Assembly (NCBI RefSeq): GCF_039537985.1
Contig: NZ_BAABBN010000007.1
Location: 1,240,001 to 1,304,000, forward strand
DNA: 64,000 bases
Source of the DNA: Litoribacillus peritrichatus
GTDB taxonomy: Bacteria > Pseudomonadota > Gammaproteobacteria > Pseudomonadales > Litoribrevibacteraceae
Direction of reading: 5' to 3'
The notes under the pieces are model-generated. The model did not search any database. It saw nothing but the letters and a program-made list of their open reading frames with translations, and had not been told where the DNA came from. Position numbers and translations under genes: made by a program. Of this stretch, positions 37,000 through 44,642 are shown one piece after another; position 1 is the first letter of the stretch, and every line of letters begins with the position of its first letter.

Positions 37000-37440
37000 T
37001 TAAACAATGGTGATCAGTGCCTGGCCAAATTCAACGGGTTGGGCGTTTTCAATCAGGATGGCTTCAACCACACCTGAACGATCTGCCTCAATTTGGTTCA
37101 TCATTTTCATAGCTTCCACGATGCAAATCACATCGCCCGCTTTGACGTGTTGGCCAACTTCAGCAAAAGCCGGTGAAGAAGGCGACGGTGCCCGATAGAA
37201 GGTGCCGACCATGGGCGACGTGACCACATGTCCCACAGGTTGGCTGCTTTCCGACTTTTCTTCTTTGATTGGGTCTTCGATCACGGTGGGTGAAGAAGTG
37301 ATGACCTGAGGCTGAACTGGTGCCGGGGTATTCAGTCGTCGACAAATTCGAATGGACTCTTCACCTTCTTTGATTTCCAGTTCTTCTATGCCTGATTCTT
37401 CAATCAGTTCAATGAGCTTTTTAACTTTTCTTATGTCCAT
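37000..37440 (-). CDS. accB: Acetyl-CoA carboxylase biotin carrier protein
   Basis: A 146-residue carrier. The N-terminal helical region begins MDIRKVKKLIELIEESGIEELEI and is followed by a Pro/Val-rich linker. The C-terminal biotinyl domain (about 72-146) carries the biotin-accepting lysine in EAMKMMNQIEAD, and the protruding-thumb-type insert FYRAPSPSSPAFAEVG is present. It forms an operon with accC and probably aroQ. Confidence 0.97.
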   Translation of the reverse strand: MDIRKVKKLIELIEESGIEELEIKEGEESIRICRRLNTPAPVQPQVITSSPTVIEDPIKEEKSESSQPVGHVVTSPMVGTFYRAPSPSSPAFAEVGQHVKAGDVICIVEAMKMMNQIEADRSGVVEAILIENAQPVEFGQALITIV

Positions 37441-37460
37441 GGTATTGGCTCCAAGTCAAT

Positions 37461-37907
37461 CTATTTGGCTTGAGAAATCTTTTTAGTGGCAGCATCCAAC
37501 GCGTAGTGGTAACCGTCCGCTCCGAGACCACAGATCACAGCTTGTGCCTTATCTGAGAAATAGGAGTGGTGCCGGAAAGCTTCTCGTTGGTGTACGTTAG
37601 AGAGATGCACTTCAATAAATGGAATTTGTACGGATAACAAAGCGTCTCTGATTGCGACGCTGGTATGCGTGTACGCTGCCGGATTAATAATGATGTATTT
37701 GACCGATTCTTGAAAAGCCTGCTGAACTCTTGTCACCAGTTCACCTTCGGTATTGCTTTGAAAAGTGTCCAGTGTCAGGCCAGTGGATGTGGCTTTATGG
37801 GTTAATTCACTGTTAATGTCATCCAATGTTTTAGAACCGTATATTCCAGGTTCTCTAACGCCTAACATGTTGAGGTTAGGTCCATGAATAACAAGAATAT
37901 CCGCCAT
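37461..37907 (-). CDS. aroQ: Type II 3-dehydroquinate dehydratase
   Basis: Third step of the shikimate pathway. The 148-residue protein starts MADILVIHGPNLNMLG and carries YGSKTLDDIN (active-site tyrosine), NPAAYTHTSVAIRDAL, and EVHLSNVHQREAFRHHSYFS with the catalytic histidine. The frame runs upstream to 38096, but the ATG at 37907 gives the exact family length. It stands just upstream of accB, a common arrangement in pseudomonads. Confidence 0.95.
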   Translation of the reverse strand: MADILVIHGPNLNMLGVREPGIYGSKTLDDINSELTHKATSTGLTLDTFQSNTEGELVTRVQQAFQESVKYIIINPAAYTHTSVAIRDALLSVQIPFIEVHLSNVHQREAFRHHSYFSDKAQAVICGLGADGYHYALDAATKKISQAK

Positions 37908-38104
37908 AAATTCACCAGAATCGCCATTTTTGTATTTTGGTCGCAGAGTGTGCACAAATTTGATGCAAGTGTCCATAATGTGAGGCCAGAAAGTTCGAGA
38001 AAACCACACTTTTTTCAGAACATGTCTACAAGATCGCAACAAAGTTTGTTCGATTTGATAATCACGATAGGTGATAAAATTAGAAATTACATTCAAAACC
38101 GGGC

Positions 38105-38154
38105 AAAAAAGCTCTTTTTATCGTTTTTCAGCCAAAAAACGATAAAAAGAGCTT
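38105..38154 (-). terminator. Long AT-rich terminator hairpin
   Basis: A perfect 20-bp inverted repeat (38109-38128 and 38135-38154) with a 6-base loop; on the minus strand it is followed by TTTT. It lies 22 bases after the diguanylate cyclase stop and upstream of aroQ. The stem is unusually long and A/T-rich for a terminator. Confidence 0.75.
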
Positions 38155-38176
38155 GTCAGGTTTGGGTGGGAAAGCC

Positions 38177-39793
38177 TTAGTTGGCGCTGGAGTAGAGTCT
38201 TACGCAGTTTCTGCCGGCATGTTTGGCTTCGTATAAGGCCTTATCGGCAATTTCAGAGAGGTTTGCGGATTCTTCCATGCCCGGTGACAGTGCAGCAATG
38301 CCACAGCTGAATGAGACGAAAAAGTCCGTGTCACCGGCAGATTGGGCGATTTTTCTGAATTTGGCCAGGATTTCGTTCATTATCATGACGGCGTCAGTGG
38401 CCGCCGTGTTTGGCAAAACCACCGCAAACTCTTCGCCACCATAACGGCCAATAACATCACTTTTTCTCAGACGTTGTCGTAAAAATAGTGACAAACTTTT
38501 AATGACCTTATCGCCTATTGGGTGGCCGTAGGTGTCATTTACCTTTTTAAAGTGGTCAATGTCTACCATCGCAAAACACAAGGATGTATTTTCTCTTTGT
38601 GCATTTTGTACGGCACTTTCCAGGCAGTGAAGCGTGTGCGTGTGGTTGTATAAGCCTGTCAGGCTGTCCCGAACCATGAGTGCTAATAAAGATTTGGCGC
38701 GTTTACCACGGTTTCTGATGGTTCGGATCAAATAGTCCGGGTTAATAGGTTTGGTGAGGAAGTCATCGCCTCCTCCCAGACTCATGGCCTGCAGTTGTTT
38801 GTTGATGTCATCTTCTGCGGACAGAAAAATGATCGGCATGCTGACCCATTTTTCATGCTGTCGAATGATGTTCGCCAGCTCAGAGCCGGTACAGCCAGGC
38901 ATATACATATCGAGAATGACCAGGTCAGGCTGGAACTCTTCCAGAGTATCCAGAATCAGCATGGGGTCGGTAATGACTTTGGCCGTCATTTTCGCCTTTT
39001 TCAGCGTGGTGTCGATAAAGTGGGCCTGAGATCTGGAGTCGTCGAGCACCAGTACTCGATAGTCGTTGTCCTGGCTATCACTGCCCTCGGTATCCATGTG
39101 TTCTATGAGTCGGCCAGGATCAATGGAGTCAAGGTAGAAAGATTTACTGCCCGTTCGAATGGCTTTCAGCCGCGTCTCTAATGAGCTTCGCCCCTTCGAC
39201 AGGAAACTGACAGGAAAATTCAGTGTATTCGCAGAAGACAGGTTTTCAACGAATGCTATCCCGGAATCTGGATCACCGGCAAAATCTACGTCCATTACTA
39301 AAATTGACGGTTGGGTGATTCTTAAATGCTGTTCCAGTTCGTTAACCGTTGACAGTATTTTGCACTGCAATCCGAAATAACTGAGTTGACGGGACAGTTT
39401 TTCTGCGTAGTTGGTATCAAGGATGGCTAAGTATATAGGCTTTCGTAATTTCAGCTGGGGTGTCGAAGAGGCATTGCCCTGATCGGACTTACGCAATGTG
39501 ATTTTGGCCAGATCCCGTACCCGTTGGGTGAGTGTTTCTAAATCCTGGGTCTGCTCTGAATCAATGAGTTGGGTCAGTATTTTATCGATGGCCTGGGCGA
39601 CCGTCAGATGATCTTCATCTTGATAGCGCTCTGCGTAGCCAATCAGTCGCTGGTTTATGAGAGACAGTTGTTTTAAGTTATCGGTGTTCCAGCCTGATTT
39701 GTTGAAGCTCTGCCAGGTGCTAATCAATCGACGTGATTGCGTGGTGGCTTTGCTAACGGTAGAGGTGTTTCTAGGCGTGCCAGTGTCTGTCAT
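38177..39793 (-). CDS. Dual-receiver diguanylate cyclase response regulator
   Basis: A 538-residue PleD-like protein that should make c-di-GMP. An N-terminal helical region (about 1-120, possibly Hpt-like) is followed by receiver domain 1 (about 125-245, with Asp in LVMDVDF), receiver domain 2 (about 250-370, acidic pair in VLVLDDSRS, phosphoacceptor in LVILDMYMPG) and GGDEF (about 375-535). The catalytic signature is RYGGEEF with GGEEF at 452-456, and RKSD just upstream fits the RxxD inhibitory site, so product feedback is likely. It is divergent from lapG-lapD and may supply their c-di-GMP; a long hairpin terminates it. Confidence 0.92.
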   Translation of the reverse strand: MTDTGTPRNTSTVSKATTQSRRLISTWQSFNKSGWNTDNLKQLSLINQRLIGYAERYQDEDHLTVAQAIDKILTQLIDSEQTQDLETLTQRVRDLAKITLRKSDQGNASSTPQLKLRKPIYLAILDTNYAEKLSRQLSYFGLQCKILSTVNELEQHLRITQPSILVMDVDFAGDPDSGIAFVENLSSANTLNFPVSFLSKGRSSLETRLKAIRTGSKSFYLDSIDPGRLIEHMDTEGSDSQDNDYRVLVLDDSRSQAHFIDTTLKKAKMTAKVITDPMLILDTLEEFQPDLVILDMYMPGCTGSELANIIRQHEKWVSMPIIFLSAEDDINKQLQAMSLGGGDDFLTKPINPDYLIRTIRNRGKRAKSLLALMVRDSLTGLYNHTHTLHCLESAVQNAQRENTSLCFAMVDIDHFKKVNDTYGHPIGDKVIKSLSLFLRQRLRKSDVIGRYGGEEFAVVLPNTAATDAVMIMNEILAKFRKIAQSAGDTDFFVSFSCGIAALSPGMEESANLSEIADKALYEAKHAGRNCVRLYSSAN

Positions 39794-40096
39794 GTAAATT
39801 AGCCAATAATCCTGAATAATGATAACGCATGGTATATCGGATGTTTGTAGAGATTTTTATTTTATTCTCAGTAGGTTGTAGTTTAGTCTAACTGCTGAGG
39901 TTGTCTTGTAGTAAATATTGATGAAGTGAATATTTATCCAATTCACTATAGACAGCTTTCAGATTAACTGTATAGGCTTAGTCAGTGCTAAAGCAATGAA
40001 TCAAAGGTTTCAGATTGAAACGGGGTATACAGGATGTTACACATTTACGTTGGAAAACACGCTGGCAGTGTTTGCTCATGATGCGGGTTTAATCTC
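39794..40096. other. Divergent intergenic region upstream of lapG
   Basis: About 300 bases between the cyclase and lapG, presumably holding both promoters. A perfect 7-bp dyad AGTGAAT ... ATTCACT (39925-39931 and 39941-39947, 9-base spacer) looks like an operator. No ORF or RNA gene was recognised. Confidence 0.4.
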
Positions 40097-40744
40097 ATGG
40101 TTCGGTTAAAGCGCTATTTTATTGTGCGTAGCCTTCAGTGGCTGATCCTGATTTCGCCAGTCTGGCTGGTCGTGGCCAGCACTAAAATCAGTGATGATGT
40201 GAAAGCGGACTTTCAGCAGATGTTAACCGACGTTCGGTCTTTGCCCGAGCTTGAAAAACTGGAGCGGGTTAATCAGTATTTTAATGAATCGGTTCGTTTT
40301 ATCAGTGATCAAAGGCATTGGGGGGTTGAAGATTACTGGGCAACCCCTTACGAGTCTTTACAGCGGCGCGCCGGAGATTGTGAAGATTTTTCCTTAGCAA
40401 AGTATTTTAGCCTGATTAAAGCAGGCGTTGACCCTGAAAAACTTAGAATAACTTATGTAAAGGCCATTGAATTGAAGCAAGCACATATGGTGTTGGCCTA
40501 TTACAGCAAACCTTCCGCAGTGCCTTTAGTGTTAGATAATTTAATTCCGCAAATTAAACCGGCTCCGGAAAGAAGAGACTTGGTGCCCGTGTACAGTTTT
40601 AATGGTAATGGCTTTTGGTTGAATAAAATGTCTGGGAAAACGGTACGCCTTGGCGGAGCTTCCCGAGTGTCTATGTGGGCTAAGTTTCTGGATAAAATGG
40701 CAGAGTACGATCCAATGGGGTTATTAGAGGCGCCTCAACCATAA
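40097..40744 (+). CDS. lapG: LapG-like periplasmic cysteine protease
   Basis: Bacterial transglutaminase-like cysteine proteinase (BTLCP). In Pseudomonas LapG cuts the N-terminus of the giant adhesin LapA, releasing biofilm cells when c-di-GMP is low. The 215-residue protein has an N-terminal signal or anchor helix (about 12-28), WGVEDYWATPYESLQRRAGDCEDFS, and the triad C95 (in GDCEDF), H130 (in KQAHMVL) and D147 (in VLDNL), with spacing like that of characterised LapG. It is directly followed by lapD. The adhesin itself is not in this window. Confidence 0.92.
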   Translation: MVRLKRYFIVRSLQWLILISPVWLVVASTKISDDVKADFQQMLTDVRSLPELEKLERVNQYFNESVRFISDQRHWGVEDYWATPYESLQRRAGDCEDFSLAKYFSLIKAGVDPEKLRITYVKAIELKQAHMVLAYYSKPSAVPLVLDNLIPQIKPAPERRDLVPVYSFNGNGFWLNKMSGKTVRLGGASRVSMWAKFLDKMAEYDPMGLLEAPQP

Positions 40745-40819
40745 ACTGCCTTGAAACCGTAATCCCGGATTGAGAGTATACCCGTCCTGGGGAAGTTAGA
40801 CTGAAAAGGAGAGTTAGTC

Positions 40820-42790
40820 GTGACCCTGTTTCAACGACTTGTAGTAATGACCATGATGGTGTTGTTTTTGGCGCTGGCCGGGAATCTGATTTCTGGTGTG
40901 TGGTCAGTTAAAGAGCATTTGAATCGTCAGTTGAATACCAATGCTGAGGATGCTGCCCGTTCGCTCGCCATTTCGATGAATACGGCGTTGCGTGAGAACG
41001 ACAAAGGCAGTCTTGAGACCTTGCTTAATGCAATGTTTGATGGCGGGGAATACCTCAGTATTCGGGTTTTTTCAGTGGATGGTCGCCTGTTGATCGAAAA
41101 GATTGCTGAGCAAAACACCAGTAAAGTACCCGTCTGGTTTAAATCGACTATTTTATTTACCAGCATTACCTCGGAGGCAGAGGTTTCGGATGGCTGGCAG
41201 CAATACGGTCGGATTTTCGTAACGCCCAATACAGAGAAGAGTTATTTAAAACTTTGGAACATTTCCAGCACCATGATCGTGTGGGTCTTGATGTTGATGA
41301 TGGTGACGTTGCTGATGATCGTGTTATTCATGCGAGCTTTGCTCAAACCTTTGTCGGATATGGAGCATCAAGCCAACGCCATTTCAAATCGGGACTTTCA
41401 GACCATTCCTTTACCAAAAGCCAGAGAGCTTCGTCGGGTTGTGATGGTTATGAACGGCATGGCTGAAAAATTGGGTCAGCTTTTTTCTGATCAGGCGGAG
41501 ATGACTGAACAGCTCAGGGAAATGTCTTATCGGGATTCCTTGACCGGTTTGTCGAATCGCCGGGATTTCGTGGCTCATTTTAAGTCGTATCTGGACCCTC
41601 GGCAGGGATGTCAGAGCGGAGCTTTGATCCTGATCGGGGTACGCGCATTTGATAAGTTTAATCAGGAGCACGGTACTGGAAAAGCCGATGAGCTTTTGGT
41701 TCAGATATCCAATCAAATTAAAGAGTTCAGAAAAGACCACTCTAAGATTGTTACGGCCCGTTTAAAAGGGGCTGAGTTTGGAATCTTTATACCGGACATT
41801 GACCGGGAATATGCGTTTCAGGTGTTGCAGCAATTGTTCAAACAGATATCAATGCTGGAGTCGGTTGCGAACCAGCAAGATATGTTAGATCGAATGCACA
41901 TCGGCTTGGGTTACTTTTCCGATGTGGGTAACCAGCCGATTCCTTCCACAGGCGAACTGATCAGCCTTGCGGATCAGGCGTTGCGTCGAGCGCAAGGTCG
42001 TGGGCGAAATTGCGTACTTATGTTGTCGATGAATGACTCCAAAGAAGCTGACGGTGTCATGGGCGATCAAGCATGGCGCAGCTACCTTGAGCAGGTCATG
42101 GATCGACGTGCAGTGAAACTGCTGTATCAGCCGGTTAAACAGTTTGGCATCAGTTCCGCGCTGGATTATGAAGTGTTGGCCAGAACGGACTACAAAGACA
42201 GCTTGGTGACAGCCTCATTATTCTGGCCGATGGTAGAACGTTATCAGTGGACCGAAGCGTTCGATCGCTTGATCATCACGAAAGCGATGTCGTTGATGGC
42301 CAGCCAGCCGAAAGATCTGAGGTTAACCATCAATGTGTCACCGAAATCGCTGGTATCGCCGAAGTTTGTGGCTTGGTTAAAGCAGATTGCTCATGAAAAT
42401 AAGGCGTTGTCTAACCGGATTGTGATCGAAGTCTCCGAGTATGCACTGCATCATGATGCGGAAGCCATGATTAAGCTGTCTAAAGAGCTGACAGACAGCG
42501 GTATGCATATGGCGATTGATCACTTTGGTGCAAGTTCTGGCACATTCAGTTATCTTAACCGCATAAAAGTGGATCACCTGAAAGTGGACAGAAGTTACAT
42601 TCGTGATGTGCATCTATCGAAGGACAACCAGTTCTACATTCGGTCGCTGGTACAAATTGCCCATAACCTGGATATTAAAGTGTATGCAGAAGGCGTGGAG
42701 ACGGAAGAGGAGTACCAGGTGCTCAAGTCTCTGGGATTGGATGGTGCAATAGGGTACTTATTTGGTAAGCCAGTAGGTGAACCGCAGTAG
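40820..42790 (+). CDS. lapD: LapD-like c-di-GMP receptor (degenerate GGDEF-EAL)
   Basis: Inner-membrane receptor that holds LapG when bound to c-di-GMP. The 656-residue protein has transmembrane helices at about 8-28 and 150-172, a periplasmic LapD/MoxY-type domain between them, a HAMP (about 170-225), a GGDEF domain beginning DSLTGLSNRRDF with the signature reduced to KGAEF, and an EAL domain (about 425-650) with EVLAR in place of EALLR. Both enzyme centres are therefore degenerate, as in LapD. The start is GTG at 40820 with AAGGAGAG upstream. It pairs with lapG 75 bases before. Confidence 0.93.
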   Translation: MTLFQRLVVMTMMVLFLALAGNLISGVWSVKEHLNRQLNTNAEDAARSLAISMNTALRENDKGSLETLLNAMFDGGEYLSIRVFSVDGRLLIEKIAEQNTSKVPVWFKSTILFTSITSEAEVSDGWQQYGRIFVTPNTEKSYLKLWNISSTMIVWVLMLMMVTLLMIVLFMRALLKPLSDMEHQANAISNRDFQTIPLPKARELRRVVMVMNGMAEKLGQLFSDQAEMTEQLREMSYRDSLTGLSNRRDFVAHFKSYLDPRQGCQSGALILIGVRAFDKFNQEHGTGKADELLVQISNQIKEFRKDHSKIVTARLKGAEFGIFIPDIDREYAFQVLQQLFKQISMLESVANQQDMLDRMHIGLGYFSDVGNQPIPSTGELISLADQALRRAQGRGRNCVLMLSMNDSKEADGVMGDQAWRSYLEQVMDRRAVKLLYQPVKQFGISSALDYEVLARTDYKDSLVTASLFWPMVERYQWTEAFDRLIITKAMSLMASQPKDLRLTINVSPKSLVSPKFVAWLKQIAHENKALSNRIVIEVSEYALHHDAEAMIKLSKELTDSGMHMAIDHFGASSGTFSYLNRIKVDHLKVDRSYIRDVHLSKDNQFYIRSLVQIAHNLDIKVYAEGVETEEEYQVLKSLGLDGAIGYLFGKPVGEPQ

Positions 42791-42838
42791 TATATTCAGT
42801 CAATAAATATCATATAAAATAAAGAAATGGAGCGAGTA

Positions 42839-43828
42839 ATGGAAAGAAAAACCTGGTATGTAGCTGCCTCGGGGGTGGGAGTTTTGGCTTTCTTATTAGT
42901 CCTCTTAGGCTGGTATTGGAGTTCAGAGCCTGATTCGTTTGATGTTGTGCAAAGCTCTTCTGTGTATGCAGAAAAAAACGGTCAGAATCTGGTAACAGGC
43001 TCAGTCACGACTTATACATTGATTGAAATCATCGATACTTTGTTGAACAAATCGGGCGGTTATATTTCCAACGATGTGGTGCCGCCGGGCCTAATGATGG
43101 ACAACATGCCGAACTGGGAATTCGGTGTCTTGGTTCAGGTACGGGACATTGCCAGGGCTTTCCGAAGAGATTTCAGCCGCTCACAGTCCCAATCTACCGA
43201 AGATAAGGATTTAGCTAAGGCTGAGCCTTTGTTGAACTTTGATCATCGAAGTCGCTTTTTTCCATCTTCCGAATCTCAGTATTCAGATGCGAATAACTAC
43301 TTAACGTCTTACTTGGGACGCTTGGCAAATCCAAACAAACCGGAAGCGCAGTTTTACGCTCGGGCCGATAATTTAGCGCGTTGGTTATCGGATGTTGAAA
43401 CTCGTCTGGGCAGTTTATCTCAGCGTTTAAGTGCTGCGGTGGGTAAGCCAAGAATCAATACTTCGTTAGCGGGTGATACCGTGACTCAACCGTCAACGCC
43501 AATCGCAAACATTGAAATTGTACAAACGCCTTGGCTTGAAATTGACGATGTGTTTTATCAGGCGAGAGGCACCAGCTGGGCGTTGATTCAAATTTTGACG
43601 GCCATTGAAACGGACTTTCGTCCTGTTTTAGAAAAGAAAAACGCCAAAGTGAGTCTGCAGCAAATTATTCGTGAACTTGAAGCAACTCAGGACTCAGTGT
43701 GGAGCCCGGTAATCCTTAATGGAGAGGGTTTTGGTATGCTGGCGAATCATTCTTTGGTGATGGCGTCTTATATTTCCAGAGCGCACGCCGCTATCATTGA
43801 TTTAAGGTACTTGCTCGAACAGGGCTGA
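42839..43828 (+). CDS. DUF2333 family membrane protein
   Basis: About 329 residues. One N-terminal membrane helix (about 6-27) is followed by a large extracytoplasmic domain of unknown function; TYTLIEIIDTLLNKSGGYISNDVVPPG and MPNWEFGVLVQVRDIARAFRRDFSRSQSQS are family-typical. An ATG 12 bases earlier is possible, but the ATG at 42839 has GGAG six bases upstream. It lies 48 bases or so after lapD, so it may be part of the lap transcript. No biochemical role is known to me. Confidence 0.85.
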   Translation: MERKTWYVAASGVGVLAFLLVLLGWYWSSEPDSFDVVQSSSVYAEKNGQNLVTGSVTTYTLIEIIDTLLNKSGGYISNDVVPPGLMMDNMPNWEFGVLVQVRDIARAFRRDFSRSQSQSTEDKDLAKAEPLLNFDHRSRFFPSSESQYSDANNYLTSYLGRLANPNKPEAQFYARADNLARWLSDVETRLGSLSQRLSAAVGKPRINTSLAGDTVTQPSTPIANIEIVQTPWLEIDDVFYQARGTSWALIQILTAIETDFRPVLEKKNAKVSLQQIIRELEATQDSVWSPVILNGEGFGMLANHSLVMASYISRAHAAIIDLRYLLEQG

Positions 43829-43839
43829 TTGGTATGAGG

Positions 43840-44430
43840 TCAGGGCTGCTCAAGACTGTTGAGCAGCTTATCCGCAAGGTACAGTAATCTGACTGCCTGC
43901 TCTTTTGGCAGAGTATCGCGATAGGCGTGCTCTGCAATCTCTTTTATTTCTTCTGCAATTCGCCGAGTATTTTCTGCAAGGTTAGCCGAACTATCTGGGG
44001 TTTCGTTTGACTGAGGAGTCTGTATTGGGTGGCTGATTAAATATTCGGCGAGCTGGGTGTCTATTTTTAATATGTGGTTCTTGAGCCAATTAACCAGAAA
44101 CTCCTGAATGATGATGGCATCTTCAACGGACATGCTGTCCAGATCGGTTTGGCAACCATTAAGCTCGGCAATGAAAAGCTGGTGTTGCTTTTTATGCTTT
44201 TTAAGTTTGTCTGAGGGGTAACCACTTGCTTCCATCAGGTTTTCTTCCGTGGTGAAGTGGTAGCGGGTGTAATCAAATAGGCGTTGCAGAACAGAGTTGA
44301 GCTTTTCCGGTGTAAAGCTGGACTCGATGGCGTCGTGCAGTTCATTTATCAAGGCAATCAAAGTCTGATGTTGGTTATCAATCTGCTTGATACCCACGGC
44401 GTATTCTGGTTTCCAGCGAAATAACGTCAT
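43840..44430 (-). CDS. Bacteriohemerythrin
   Basis: A 196-residue protein: a four-helix di-iron oxygen-binding domain (about 1-135) plus a C-terminal helical extension. Metal ligands are recognisable: H in IDNQHQTL, HFTTEENLM (His and Glu), HKKQH, and the H...D pair in LKNHILKIDTQL. Such proteins store or sense oxygen. The divergent upstream region holds a perfect FNR/Anr box placed for class II activation, which fits low-oxygen induction. The C-terminal 60 residues are not part of the standard domain. Confidence 0.92.
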   Translation of the reverse strand: MTLFRWKPEYAVGIKQIDNQHQTLIALINELHDAIESSFTPEKLNSVLQRLFDYTRYHFTTEENLMEASGYPSDKLKKHKKQHQLFIAELNGCQTDLDSMSVEDAIIIQEFLVNWLKNHILKIDTQLAEYLISHPIQTPQSNETPDSSANLAENTRRIAEEIKEIAEHAYRDTLPKEQAVRLLYLADKLLNSLEQP

Positions 44431-44465
44431 TTTCTTGCCAAACCTATCTGAGCTTATTACTCATA

Positions 44466-44507
44466 ATACTAACCATGAACAGCAAAACTTGTATTGATTT
44501 TGATCAA
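44466..44507 (-). promoter_or_regulatory. FNR/Anr-type class II promoter of the hemerythrin gene
   Basis: TTGAT-N4-ATCAA (44494-44507) matches the FNR/Anr consensus exactly. On the minus strand, TAGTAT (44466-44471) follows 22 bases later, placing the box centre at -41.5 relative to the implied start point, the classic activator position. Confidence 0.75.
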
Positions 44508-44642
44508 TGACGTATCAACTCATGGGAAGTTGGTTTATAGTCGCACTAAAATTTTTTTGATCACTCAAAATCAATAATTTAATTATAACAAACTTATTAG
44601 TACTTAATATCTAAGTGTTTTTTCGGCAGGGAAGTTATTTCT

